From: Bisporella sp. PMI_857
Taxonomy: Eukaryota > Ascomycota > Leotiomycetes > Helotiales > Helotiaceae
DNA: 64,000 nt
Assembly (NCBI GenBank): GCA_021307315.1
Contig: JAJSPD010000003.1
Coordinates: forward strand, 372,001-436,000
Direction: 5' to 3'
The notes under the pieces are model-generated. The model did no database searches, was not told the origin of the DNA, and worked only from the letters and a program-made list of their open reading frames with translations. This document shows, piece after piece, positions 24,044 to 36,527 of the stretch; position 1 is the stretch's first letter, and the number at the start of each line of letters is the position of its first letter. A program made the position numbers and the translations under genes.

Positions 24044-26284
24044 ATGAACGCAGCGAGCAATCTGGAATTTGCCGAGGTGGCTACGTCTCGAGCACCTGAA
24101 GTACCAAGAGGGGGGAGAAAAGAATCAGGGTCTGCCGGAAGTAGGGAAACTGCCGATGATGGGGAGGGCCTCAGAGTACCGACAGAAGAAGAACTATCGT
24201 CTCTCCGCCGCGTGTCTGGAGAAATCCCGGCGATCGCATTTTCCGTCGCATTCGTCGAGATGTGCGAACGCTTCTCATACTATGGAACCACAGCAGTTTG
24301 TAAGTTCTCTCATCTCCAAACCCACGCTCACTTCCTAACTCTCAATCCAGTTGTGAATTTCATCCAACAGCCCTTGCCTCAAGGTTCAAACACTGGCGCA
24401 GGCTTTACTGGCCAGTCCGGCGCGTTGGATATGGGTCAACGTGCTTCTACTGGTCTCACTACTTTGTAAGCCTGCTTTTGACCATTGTAAAGTCATCACT
24501 AAATCTTGAACAGTAATCAGTTCTGGGCATACCTCATGCCACTTTTTGGTGCTTATGTCGCCGAGAAATATTGGGGTCGCTTTAAAACAATACAGTACTC
24601 AGTCTTGTTTGCTCTTGTTGGCCATGTAATATTAAGTAAGATAAATTCTTTAACGCGTCATTTGAAAGCCGGTTCCTTCAGATACATGTGCTAAGGCTTG
24701 ATGTTACAGTCATATCGGCGATTCCTCCCGTGGTCATCCACCCAAAGACAGCTATTGGTGTTTTTACGTTGGGCTTGGTCATCATGGGAGTCGGAACTGG
24801 AGGGTTCAAGTCAAACATTTCTCCATTAATTGCAGAGCGTAAGTGAGCCTCCTGTAAATATGAAGCATCTATCTAAGCAAGAGGTAGAATGCAAAGAAAC
24901 AAAAATTTGCGTAAAAATTACTAAGAGATCTCTTTGGGGCCTATTAGAGAAAGGGGGAGAGGAGGTTATCATGGATCCCGCTGTCACAATCTCGCGGGTC
25001 TACCTATATTTCTACATGATGATCAATCTTGGCTCACTTCTTGGATCCGTTTCCATGGTATGGGCTGAGAAGTATGTTGGGTTCTGGCTTTCATACACTT
25101 TACCCACCGCAATGCTAGGTACATCCCCTCTTATAGAACATCTCACTGCATACTAACTTACTCAGCCATCTGTCCGCTGGTAATGTGGGCGTGCAAGAGC
25201 AGATACCTATTAACCGAACCAGGAGGGGCAGTTTTATCAAAAGCTGTGAAGCTGTGGTTCCTCGCTATCACGGACAAGTGGTCTTGGAACCCTTTGAAAT
25301 TGTAGGTAACGATATCACACCTCGCTATCACTCTAACAATATGCATGTAGTCGCCGAAATGTCAAAGCACCTGGATTCTGGGATCCCGTCCGGCCATCAC
25401 AGCTTGATATTAGTAAGCCTACATGGATGGACTTTGAAGATTCCTGGGTAGACGAGGTCCGTCGTGGCCTACTCGCATGCAAAGTATTTCTATGGTACCC
25501 AATATACTGTAGGCATTCACAAATTTGCACGTTCCATGTGCTTTATTGACGATATTTAGGGCTGGCTTACAATCAGATGTCAAACAACTTGACTTCCCAA
25601 GCAGCAACCCTGAAGCTTAACGGTATTCCCAACGACATCGTATCAAACTTTAATCCGATATCTGTCATGATATTTATTCCCTTCATGGACTTCATAGTTT
25701 ATCCATCCTTGCGCAAGATGCACTTTAACTTCACTCCGATCAAGAGAATTGCCACCGGATTTGCCCTGGCCAGCTTCTCGATGATCGCTGCCACAGTAAC
25801 GCAATCGTACATTTACAAAACCAATCCATGTGGCAAAAGTACGAGTACCTGTAGAGATAGCCGAGGCAACCACATCGGATCTCCAATCTCGGTCTGGGTG
25901 CAGATTGTTCCTTATGGTCTCATTGGATTTTCGGAAATTATGGCTTCGGTCACTGCTCTTGAATATGCTTATACAAAGGCTCCTACTTCAATGCGATCTA
26001 CCGTCACTGCCATAGCTCTGTTCATGTCAGCTATCTCTGCAGCGGTAGCCCAAGCACTCGTTGCTTTGTCAGAAGATCCTCTTCTTGTCTGGAATTATGC
26101 TGCTGTTGCCGTAGTCTCTGCTCTAGGTGGAATCTGGTTCTGGCTGTCAAATAGAAGCATTGACCGTGAAGAGGACACATTAAATAACTTATCCTTAGGG
26201 AAGATACTTGCTAGGGAGAAGGAGGCGGCTGATAATGAGCAAGAACAGCAGTTTGGTATTCTGTCAAACGGTGAGACCGTTTGA
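24044..26284 (+). CDS. PTR2-family proton/oligopeptide transporter
   Basis: Eight exons give an intact 625-aa protein: 24044-24299, 24351-24465, 24514-24635, 24710-24838, 24882-25118, 25166-25301, 25351-25508 and 25560-26284, with introns of 43-74 bp. It is a POT/PTR2 symporter that imports di- and tripeptides with protons across the plasma membrane. Diagnostic motifs are EMCERFSYYG in the first membrane helix, GTGGFKSNISPLIAEQ, FYMMINLGSL (the FYxxINxG signature) and WLAYNQM. About twelve membrane helices are expected. The acidic N-terminal tail and the Glu-rich C-terminus are cytosolic. The Met at 24044 was chosen because the in-frame Met at 23954 leads into a non-conserved leader. The fourth intron, 43 bp, is the least certain. 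The neighbouring P450 is dead, so there is no evident cluster. Confidence 0.88.
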
Positions 26285-26503
26285 GAGATACCAGCATAGG
26301 ATTCTTGCTTCAAGATTCCGCAGGTATCCGAGGATTTATTGGTGCTCGTGGAGCCCATTCAACACATTTGTTATCTGAATGTGCCAATTATTATCGTTTA
26401 GTTTAATCATAAATTTACGACTTATGTAACCAAGTATATCGATAATTATGCCTAACATGTACTACTCTGCTGACCACTACATACATTACTATCAGCCAAC
26501 CTT

Positions 26504-27945
26504 TTACAGAGCATCCTCCCTTGCCCTAATTTCGACCATCATAAGCCTTTTCCCGACAAGAACATAAGTTTTCAATAGCGACCAGTCAAGTCTAGACCCA
26601 GATTCTTTAATATAAAATCTCCATAACAAACTCGCCAACTCAATACGAATCTCTGCCTATGCCGAGACAACGCATGAAGAGATTCATACTCCTTCTGGAA
26701 CGAAATGCCCAGCATAGGTATAACTACCTTTGGGCACAATTGTAGGAAGACCTTCAGGAACTGGGTTGGCAAGTCCCAAGCCTTCATTTATGCAGGCATT
26801 AAGATATCCGAGGTCTCGTGTTGATTTAACAGTGACATCTCCTTCCCTCGGAAGCACTGAATGGATTTCAGTCCTCAACTTATCGAGCTTGTCCCCATTT
26901 CGAATGAGGTAGAGAACAGTACCCGAAATGACCGGCGCAGTAGCATCTGCGCCTGCAGGGATAAGAATGGCAATATTAGATTGTGTTTCCTTGAGTGAGA
27001 TCTCACTAAATCGAACATTGTCTTTCATAAATGGTGTGATGAAATCCGACTTTGAGTTCTCTGAATTAAGACGTTTGTTATTTCGGTCGTTGGCGAATTC
27101 TGAATGCCTTTTCTGCAACTCCATGACGCCTCTCGGAAGAAGCATGAATACTACTTTCTCGCGTTCGGATACCATCTGGTCGAAGCAGCATATGCCATTC
27201 CTTTCAAAAAGTCTTAACCCATGGGTGGTATGCACCCTTCTCGAGACAGCCTAAGGACTCGCCGAACGTAAGCTCAGCGATAACGTCTACTGCGAACCAG
27301 CTGGCCGATTATCAAATCTACAAAGCTTTCGATCCCGGCGGTTTGACTTCTTGGCGCTGAGCTGGAGAAGGAATTCTTCAACAGTCATCGATATCGATGA
27401 TGTGTTGCTGGATCAAGCGTAGCTACAGTATTCTGAGGCATCTCATCGGGCGCTTTGAGCCCATATAAGCATTATATCTATTTCTGAATCTGATTTCTCA
27501 AGCCTTTGTACTACACAGGATCCTTAGTCGGATCCACATGACTACCGCGATGAGTATATATATCATGCCAGGCTTCTTCTTTTGTGAATGATATTTCATC
27601 AGGAGCGAGCCGGACCATATCGCTATATTTTCGTGTATCTTGGCCTGATCCTTGACTAGGCTACCGAGAGAGAGAGAGACAATATAAGGCATTCTGTTGG
27701 CTCTCCACGTGATCGGACCTGGAAAGTTTGATAAAAGATGAAACCAAAGGTTATGCACTAAATTTAAAACTTATAGCGCTGTTGCATAATAAATTAAGCA
27801 GCTTTTAGGAACACTAAGAAGGCTTTCTATTAATTGCGTGTATAAATGTGTGAATACATACCAAGAGAATGAGTCCCAAAGCCAATAAGATTGTGGGTGA
27901 AAGGTTATTTTTGGCCGTCTCAAGCAAGTTCGAGAAAGGCATCAT
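26504..27945 (-). pseudogene. Cytochrome P450 relic without heme-binding region
   Basis: Read on the minus strand, pieces in several frames follow a fungal P450 from end to end. They are: membrane anchor MMPFSNLLET to ALGLILLVCIHT (27945-27817); FPGPITWRANRMPYIV and SLVKDQAKIHE (near 27720-27610); HVDPTKDPV and ATHHRYR (27540-27390); VDVIAELTFGESLGCLEKG (near 27290-27235); and an I-helix reading ILIPAGADATAP, then NEGLGLANPVPEGLP. In the last motif the Arg of ExxR is Gly. From GHFVPEGV the sequence jumps almost directly to the C-terminal AEIRIELASLLWRF, so about 70-80 residues with the FxxGxRxCxG heme loop are missing. Stops and frameshifts lie between most pieces. It cannot make an active enzyme. 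Confidence 0.8.
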
Positions 27946-28866
27946 GGTTGTTCGTCGAATATAATGAATCACTGAAAAATATGCGACTTCATGAAAGACC
28001 AAGCCAAAGTCCCTTTGGCTTGTGTTTATCTTCACGTTTTGTACGGGCTATGGTGATCTCTTCTTTGGGTCCATAATATAAAAATTCTGGACCAACAACG
28101 CGGTAAAGGTCACGATGCAGCCTAATCGAGCCATTTTGCTTGCGTGCAGACCAACCAACATGCCTGTTTTCACATTGGATGTGTAGCTATTGTTGGAAAG
28201 AAGTTTAGTCATCGCCAGATTACATTCAATAGTAACAATTGTAACGAGCAGTGAACATATCCCGCTCTTCTTCCCCTCTTTTATGAATGTGCACAAGAAC
28301 TCAGGCATACACTCTTCTCCCTGCCAAAGCCCTAAAAGGGTCGCCTTTCTAACTTGCAACTTACCTCATTCCATATTTACCTATGTCGCCACACTACGAC
28401 AAAGCTTCATTATAACTTCGGCTGGTCACCCTGCTACCAAGACTGGCGCGTACCTTCATGCGGATGGGCTCATGGACATGTTAAATCCAGAGAGGTAGCC
28501 CGTAGGAGGCATGGTGATCCGAGTTTGTTGATATTGCTGGAATATCAAGCCTGATTGTTGTATTGAGAGGTTGGAGTGACTTTGGTTATTGCGGAGGTAA
28601 ATTTGTGTGCCAGAATGTGGCTGGGACCTCTTAATGTAGCTTTTGTAGGACACTAGAAAATAGAGGTCAGTAAAATTGGCTGGAGAAAAAGTCCCCATCA
28701 AGGATAAAATGTGCTATCCGACTTCATAAGGGATACCTGATATCCAATTTCATTAATATGAAGCAAAGATGCCTCCGGATTATCCATGACCAATCCCGAA
28801 TTATGGTCTTAGCTTAAATTACATCCTACCCACCCAAGTTTCTTGCTTCTATAATCGACTATTCTA
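27946..28866. other. Intergenic between P450 relic and annexin gene
   Basis: Short frames without motifs on both strands. No supported gene. Confidence 0.4.
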
Positions 28867-31489
28867 CTACCTTCGATGTTCATGAATCTCAACCCTCTCG
28901 ACCCTCCTCACCTCATCCCCCATCCGTCGTACGCATAGCTGCTCACAGAATCGTCCCCATTGCCCTCTCGTTCCTTCTCTGACAGCAACTTGCATATCGA
29001 CGTTATATCTCAGCCGGTATTCGCGCTTGACAGCTTCCATATGGGGTCTATCCCAATGGTATCTAATCAGCCGTGAAATAAGTAGTTCAGTACGTAAGCC
29101 ATCTGATTTTGAGAGTGATAAGGCATGGTTCACGAGTAGTGCGTCGCGAACCGGCTTGTTGATCACGCCGTTAAGAATGTGCGCTAGCATCTCGCCCTGA
29201 TTCTTGTTAGCCAAAGGATAGATGGAATTGAATGGAAATACAGACCACAAGATTCCCACTCTTCTTAAGCATCTCCCTCGCAAAATTTGCCCTGTACGAC
29301 GCCTCATATACCCTCAAGACTTCCCTCATATGTGCTTCACTCCTCATAACCACAATGGCGATCATTGTCGACTCCCCTCCTCGTTCACTCCGAACTGCTT
29401 TATACAAGTCTTTAACATCGTCATGCACCAAATCCCGGTCGATACCTCGGTCTTCCATCTTCTTCTCTTCCAACACCATCAGCACCGCCTTCTTGAATTT
29501 ATCCTCTTTCAGCTCCGTACGCATGCACTTCGTCAATGAGTCCGAGTATTTCTTATCCGAGAACCCGTCCTTGATTGCACGAATCTCACGGTTGGTGCGA
29601 CCAAAAAGGGATTCAATTAGCAATTCACGTCGGGACTTCTCGCCTTGATACCAGAAGTTCGCCCAGTATGCCTCGCTTTCCCATCTGCCCAGCGCACATG
29701 CATAGCATGCTTTCATTAGACTTGGATCCTCTTCCTTTAGTCTCATTCGAATATGCTTCGCGATATTGACGCCTTTTTTCTCACTTCCAGTTTTCACGAT
29801 CTTCTTGTATTCAACACGAAGATCAAGAATTTGTTCGTGGGTTAATCCGGGTAGAATCTCAATTAGAGGATCAGTATCCGGGCCGTGCTTTTCCCCTCGG
29901 AGTGCTTTGGCGAGGATCCTCGCTTCCTCCTCCGGATCATGGAATCGAGCATTGCGGCGGGATTTCTTCGAGCCACGGCCTTCATCATCGGATGTAAGAG
30001 GCGATAAAGTTTCAAGTATCTTGGCGTCGCCATGTGCTGTAGCTGCAATCATCAGAGGAGATGGCATGGGAGAGATAGACTGATAGGTTCCATGGTAGGC
30101 TTCTAGAAGAGGAGAAGGTGGAGCATTGGATAAAGACATCGTTGCTGAGCCATGGTGTCCAGTTGACACGGATAAAGAATGAACTTTCGCTCCCAGCGCA
30201 GGAGTGGGATCCTTTATCGGTGCAGCATATCCATAGGCTAATGCAGAAGGTGGTGATCTGTCTCTTTCACGACGGTTTCGCGAACCAGGCTCGACCGTCA
30301 CCACATTAGAAGCGGACGTCCTGGCAGACTCTGCAACATAGGTCTTGCTGCCATGACGAGATCTTCTCTTTTCTTCTTTGTCTGACTTTGGAGGGTACTG
30401 TGGTTGTGGAGGACTGGCAGGCCGCTGATAAGACTCTGGACGCGTGGTATATGTGATTTTCTCACTTGGCTGAGCATACTCCCACTTCTTCGGTTCCATA
30501 TAAGATGGGAGCGCAGGGTGCCTTCCGCCATCACCAGGCGCAGAACTTGGATATGGTTGAGCAGCACTTCCTGAGACAGGTGGATACTGTCCTGCACTGG
30601 TTGGTGGGTACCCAGTTGGAGGAGGGCCGTAATTTGTGGAAGGCTGAGAATATCTTGACGATGCGCCAGGATAGCCCGTAGATGGTTGTGCGTAGCCGGA
30701 AGGAGGCGGGGGGTATTGCCCAGCACTTACAGGAGGGTAACCAGTAGGTGGCGGTCCATAGCTCGAGGGAGCCGGTGGATACTGGCCTGCAGTCGCTGGG
30801 GGATAACCCGAGGAAGCTTGTGGAGCGCTATATTGCGGTTTATCATTTCCGTAAGCAAGCCCGCCAGACATCGTATGAGACCCTGCGGAAATGTTGAAGC
30901 TGGCGCCTCTGTCTCTCCCCTTCCTTTCCTCCTCATACCTCCCTGCGTCACGCCCCGCTCTTTCTACCTGCTCCTTATATTCTTTCTCCCGATCTCGTGT
31001 ATCCGCATACTTGTAGGTCGTTTCTGTCTCGGAATATCGCGATCGTTCTGGTGCAGGTCTCCCATAGTCTCCTTTACCACGACCATCCCCTCTACCATAC
31101 CCCGCATCTGCATAATAGTCCTTCTCACCTCTTTCTCTGCCTTCGCCATAACTCCCTTCTCCGTAGGAGACTTTCGATCGCTCCTCTCGAGTATCGAATG
31201 CTCCGGGGATAGCATACGAATCTCCCGGCGGTGACGATGCACGATATTGTCCATAACCTCGGGGTTCCGCAGTTACGACCTCTGCTTGCCTAGTAGACCT
31301 TTCCCGGTACTCGTCTCCATAGTCGTACCCGCGGTCCCTGGGATCATCTTCATATCGCGAAGTAGGGGGACTTGGTGCTCGCACTTTGGATCGCTCTTGA
31401 CCTTCGTCTACCCTGGACCTTTCACGCTCTCGCCCACCAGGAGATCTGCTGCGGCCTCTTCTCTGAGAATCGCGTGGATCGAGAGACAT
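28867..31489 (-). CDS. Fungal annexin with long disordered Arg- and Pro-rich N-terminus
   Basis: Two exons (31489-29246 and 29196-28867) around a 49-bp intron give 857 aa. Residues 1-200 are Arg/Asp/Glu/Ser-rich (RGRSRSPGGRERERSR and similar). Residues about 220-330 are low-complexity repeats of the GYPP and SAGQYPP type. The annexin core covers about residues 455-840, with repeats seen at SPLMIAATAHGDAKIL, DTDPLIEILPGLTHEQI, FWYQGEKSRRELLIESLFGRT and GEMLAHILNGVINKPVRDALL. Fungal annexins of this type bind phospholipids; the usual GxGT calcium loops are not obvious here, so calcium dependence is doubtful. The intron is needed to join GNLV to GEMLAHIL. Very similar long proteins with weak annexin repeats occur in other filamentous fungi. 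Confidence 0.85.
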
Positions 31490-32151
31490 GTTTTAGGATA
31501 AGAAACACAGAAGTGGTGATAAGCGCAGGTCGCAACGCAAATTTTATGGCAACAATGCAAAAAAGGGGAAGGATCATTTCAACAATTTTCAGTCGCAGCT
31601 TGAGCTGGAGGGAGGCTGGTGATCAGCACCTCAAGCGCTGACAGCCCCGCATGGCTTGCATAAATATAGCTCCAACAGCATCGTGGGCTTGAGACTTCAA
31701 ACATGAGCAAAACAACCCAGGGAAAAGGGGTAAACATGGATACAAAACTCTAATATTCGTTCTCCGCCTAAGCTTGTCGCTAGTCAGATAAGCCATGTTT
31801 TTATAAGAACTTTTGGACAATTCCTCAAGCTCAATGGTTATTTTTTAGGGTTCATCTACCCCTCCTAGTACTTTATGCACCCTTGGCATTGGTGAAGCTT
31901 CTTCCACAATGTGGGGTCCAAAAAGACGAGGTGTTCGTGAAAAAGATAATGATGCCCAAGCTTCATATTGACTGACAAGATAGAAACACAAAGGAACCCA
32001 ATCAGACTGCCAAGGAATACTATAGTGCTTAACCATGACTTTCCGAGACTAAGCACCGCTATAAAACTACCACCGCTCATGATATCCCCTTGAACACAAA
32101 CGCCATGCATAGTTCCTGACAAGTTCTCATTAGTCACCCATAATAGCTAAC
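31490..32151. other. Intergenic downstream of glyoxal oxidase
   Basis: About 660 bp. A 90-codon frame with a hydrophobic stretch (31865-32137, minus) abuts the oxidase but is not joined to it by an in-frame splice. It is probably 3' UTR of the oxidase plus promoter of the annexin gene. Confidence 0.4.
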
Positions 32152-35100
32152 TCACTGCACAATAACAGGCACCGCTTCGGCTGGCATGCCATCAGCAATC
32201 ACGTAGATATAGTATGGTCCTGGTGGAGCGATATTGTTGGTTGGGGGTCCTGCAACAAGGACTGTCACGTCGCCACCAGTTGGACCAGGTTGTGGAAACC
32301 CTCCGATTATGTCCAATTCCACTATGCGGTGTCCCATATGCAAAGAGTGTGTAACAAACCCATTGTGGTGAAGCATGACCTTGAGCTTTTCGATGGTGCC
32401 AAATTTGTAGAAAGTGATTCTGAACATGCTGCCATCGGCCTTGATGGTGAGAGAAGTCAGTCTGACTTTATTAGCTCGGTATTTCTGTGAGCCTCCAAGG
32501 TATGGAGGAATGAATATTTCGACTCGGAATTCGGTCGGATAAGGATCTTGAGCATCAGGCTTCAGCTTTGGCATCTGCACAGGATTAGAGCCAGCAATGA
32601 GGACGGTCGCATCTGGCATAAGGAGAGCCACGGAATGATATAGACGTGGAATCGGTGATGTACCAACCGTGGTCCACCGTTGGCCTTTAGGCTTCGTAGG
32701 ATCATAGAGAAGGGCCTGCTGTGTCGGCTTTTCCATAAGCTCAAATCCTTGAGCACCACGATTTCCGCCGTTTATCCAGAGGACTGTTCCGTCCGCAAGC
32801 AAGATTCCCTCTACCATGCCTCGGCCTTCAGGCATAGAGTCCATCTCCCAATTCGATCCAGGAACTAAAGGTGCAATCCGGCCACAACTCGCGTCCGTAG
32901 GCGAAGTAATATCTTGGTATGCACCTCCTCCACATATGAGTATCTCAGGCTCCCATCCATTTCTACTGCTTAGTGGCAGCAGTACGCTCCCTCCTGTGTT
33001 CGGATATGTTCGATAATCCCCAGGTAGCCCTAGAGTAAAATCAGCACCTTATGGATAACAGTTCTCACAAGTGAGCTTTACCTGGTAGATCCCGAACTAC
33101 ACGATTGCTTGGAACATTAAAGAGTTGAGCAGACTTTGCCACAAATACAAAGAGATTGCCATCCTTTAAAAGATGAACAAACGGATACATATAGTAAGGC
33201 TGGTTCTTCTCGAGGATATCCATCTTGTAGTTTACGCCTCGTGTCGTACCATCGCGGTTGAGAACTTCATATGTGGGGTTATTATTTGAAGGCATAGCGG
33301 GATTCAGTCCATTAAAACTGCCAGAGGCAACGAAAACAGTGCCATCTGGTAGGGTCTGTGCTGTCGGATACCACCGCTTACTTGCTAGCTTATTGCCTAT
33401 ATACATCTTTCAGCTTGTGAACACATGACCAAATCATAGAATGCACATACCAGGCTCGTTCCAGCTTTGACCATTTAGGTTGGAATCCGTTGACGATCGG
33501 CGAATATATCGAATCGCATCAAAGCCATCACCAATCGAATCGTCTAGCCAATCTAATGGCGCATTACCTCCCAGAGACACCATCGTTCCATCTGCAAGAA
33601 ATGTCCCTCCCGCACAAAATGCATTTGTCTTGTACGCAAGTGGTATAGCTTTGCCATTACTTGCATCGAACTCAGATGACATGGCAAAGCGGCCATTTGG
33701 AAGCTTGAGCTGGGAATAATCCTCGAGTTTATCTAAGAAGATAACATGGCCGTTGGACATCAGACCGGCGTGCATCGCTGGCACACCCGATTCCCCAATA
33801 ACATGGAACGATCCTTGATTCGGATTCGCTGGAGCAGGGCTTGGACCTGGAACAGGTACAGCAGGTGCGCCAAGGCAGTTTCCTGTCATGACATCTTTAG
33901 TCAGCATTAGCTTATTAGATAATGTTACTTTCAGTTTCTCATAAACACCCTGAAGTAAAAGCTCTGCTCCTGATATATTCCCGATAGACTCTTGGTATGC
34001 CCATAAGGTAGTAAAATAAGAATGCTTGCGAGAATATCAGACTTACCAGATTGGCAACCAGCACCACAATGTCCATCAGTATTTCCACTTTCTGAGTCAA
34101 TTTAATACCCGGAATTTTGCGCCTTGACATACCAGAAGCCATAAGCAGAGCAGCAATTTCCTTTTGGCCAGTTACCACAGACTGTGTTCCCATTATTCGC
34201 CCCACAAGTGCCATCTTTGGTTTCTCCACCTACCCCATTTCCTCCCCCTAAGGGTCCTAGAATTGGTTCATCTTGCCCAAAAGAGTGGCCGCTTCCTGTA
34301 CAACCGTTCTGGCATCCTTCCGAAATGAGACAATGGCTAGAGGTATTACCACAAAAGCTGTCAGGAAAGTATCAGCAGATGCATAAGCAAGTATGTTCAG
34401 AAGATGATCGGAGGGAACCAGTATGCGGTGCCAGAAAAATTACCCGAATTGAGAACAACATCCTCCAAATGGCCCCTTTGGATCACAGGTTGCCCCTCCA
34501 TTCTTCTATCGAAATTTAGTTTTTTATAAATAGCAATGAACATCGAGCTTACTGCGCCGCAAAGTCCATCGCCACGGGGTGGAATAGTATTGCTATCAGA
34601 AGGCGTTGGAGGTGGAGGAATTGGAGCGCAGCCAGAAATGCAACCCGTACCACAGTGTCTGGTTTTTAATAGTCAGTATTTTCTGGCAGCATTAAAGATA
34701 GATGGGTTGGTTCAAGAGTCGTTATAAACTATCTACCCTTCTGTGTTTCCACACCAACCATATTGCTGCGAACCAGTAAGCACTGACGAATGACAAAAGA
34801 TTTATTAAACTTACTGAACAGCATCCACCCTTATACACATTGCTGTTCAGGTCGCAAATCATGTTGCCATGTGCTGGACCGCAAGTGCCGTCTACAGAGA
34901 ATCCACCATCTCTGACATATATAGGAGCGTCTCCGAAGTGCGTCGGATAGCGGATTGTTGGTTCCGGAATACATCTGCTCCAATTTAACTTATGCCTTAA
35001 TAGCATAGCAAGAACGGAAGACATACTGTCCGTCAATACAAGTCTGGCCATGGAAACAACCATGATAAATCTTTGGGCTCGTGATATTGCAATGCAAGGG

Positions 35101-35166
35101 AGCATGCTCAAAGATGATGTTGGCGCATATCGGGGCTGTGAAGGAGAGAAGAGTCGTTACCCTCAT
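32152..35166 (-). CDS. Secreted glyoxal oxidase (copper radical oxidase) with three CBM18 chitin-binding modules
   Basis: Ten exons give 795 aa: 35166-35027, 34974-34815, 34765-34737, 34658-34553, 34505-34444, 34357-34133, 34087-34047, 33882-33451, 33396-33082 and 33029-32152. A signal peptide (residues 1-16) is followed by three hevein-type CBM18 modules. Their cores read GGCCSQYGWCGNT, GGCCSQFGFCGNT and GNCCSAYGFCGNT. The oxidase domain starts near residue 278. Cys344 in NAFCAGG is the residue cross-linked to Tyr in copper radical oxidases; RLYHS supplies the axial Tyr, and HSLHMGHR a copper His. The enzyme oxidises small aldehydes and makes hydrogen peroxide; the CBM18 modules should anchor it on chitin. 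A donor-like CA/GTGAGT at the stop codon could add a short alternative tail. Confidence 0.88.
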
Positions 35167-36527
35167 AGCGCATGAAGAGAACTAGATTGTCAATCAATCA
35201 ATAGCGATATCAGGTGGTTCAAAGGCAGAGTTTTGCGAGCGTGACGAATATATAGCCTTTTCTAGGCTGTCGAGGATATACTCCTCTGAAGGCTCCTCTG
35301 CTGCCACAACTTCTCACCATATATTCTAGCCATGACATTACCAATAGGTTTCAGGCGGGGGGGCAAGATAGAAGCACAGACTCTGAGGTTGGCATGAGAC
35401 ATGACAACTCACTCCAAAGGTAGTACAGAAACGACACGTTTGCTTCTCTGCCTGTTGGTCCGTTTGCTTGTGTTCTGCTTAGGTCGGTACACTTGAAAGT
35501 GCTTTAGGATACTTCGGTAATGACTGTTAGATAAGGAATGGAAGCAGACTCAGTAAATGAATGTACTGTACTGAATCTGCAACTAATGGGGATGTGAGAT
35601 GCAGGGTAGAAAGTTAGGGGGAAACGGGTGAAAAAAGAGCAGACAAATGGTTCCTGTGTCACCCTCGATACTCAAGCTACGATGGGCAGGCGCGTCGAGC
35701 GAACGATACTTGTAAGAACTAAGAATGGAAGGCACTACTGCCATCAAGGCACCAGAATAGGGTACCGCATCCGCTCGTGTTAGATTCTAAGTCTATGCGT
35801 TAAACTTACTGTAGGCATTCAAGGCTTTTTATTGTCACCTTCACATCTCAAAGGCTCCATGTCTCTCTATTATTGGACCACATTGAGACGGATTGATTAA
35901 CTCGGGCCCATTGTAGACTTGCCCAAATGAAGATGCCCGCTTTTCAAAATCACCTGAATATTTCCCGGGGTTTGCGCCGATCTTCACCGTCGAACAAGGG
36001 GCTGTTGTTTTTCGGGTTTAACCCGTGAAATAGACAAACCGAGGCAGATTGAGAAAATGCAAGATTCCGGACTTGTGCTTCCTTTTAGCTTTGCACAAAA
36101 TGTGGCCGGAAACGCACATGACCGTCAGGCTGATTACCCAGCACCATTTCCTGTTACTGGTAAACTGTGACGCGCCCTCGGATGATTGAGCGTAAGGAAC
36201 TATTTTCTAAGGCAAAGCCCCTGCTTTTTGCTTTTACCATCTCCAGCCTGGCCAACAATATGGAACCAAGCATCTACGAATTGTACAAAGGCTCACTGTG
36301 GTATCAAACTAGGCATCCTGTAGTCCTCAATTTGCGCATGCTTTTGTCGAATATGCTGGCTGGCCACGAAGACGAATCTGTCCTATGGTGAGCGGCATCA
36401 GATTGCAGTGGGTTATGTGTAACCTCAATGTCCCCTTCTCCAACAGGTGATGAGCTCACGATCGGGTTGCCCTGAGAGCACAAAGTATAGCTCGGTACTT
36501 CTCCCTCGGACAGAACTTTCATCAGAA
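35167..36527. other. Intergenic, promoter of glyoxal oxidase
   Basis: About 1.36 kb. No coding frame with recognisable content. It includes the promoter of the oxidase and the 3' flank of YAE1. Confidence 0.45.

Noticed and set aside
31865..32137. Possible C-terminal membrane extension of the glyoxal oxidase
   Set aside because: The donor and acceptor phases do not join the oxidase frame to this frame; the domain is complete without it.
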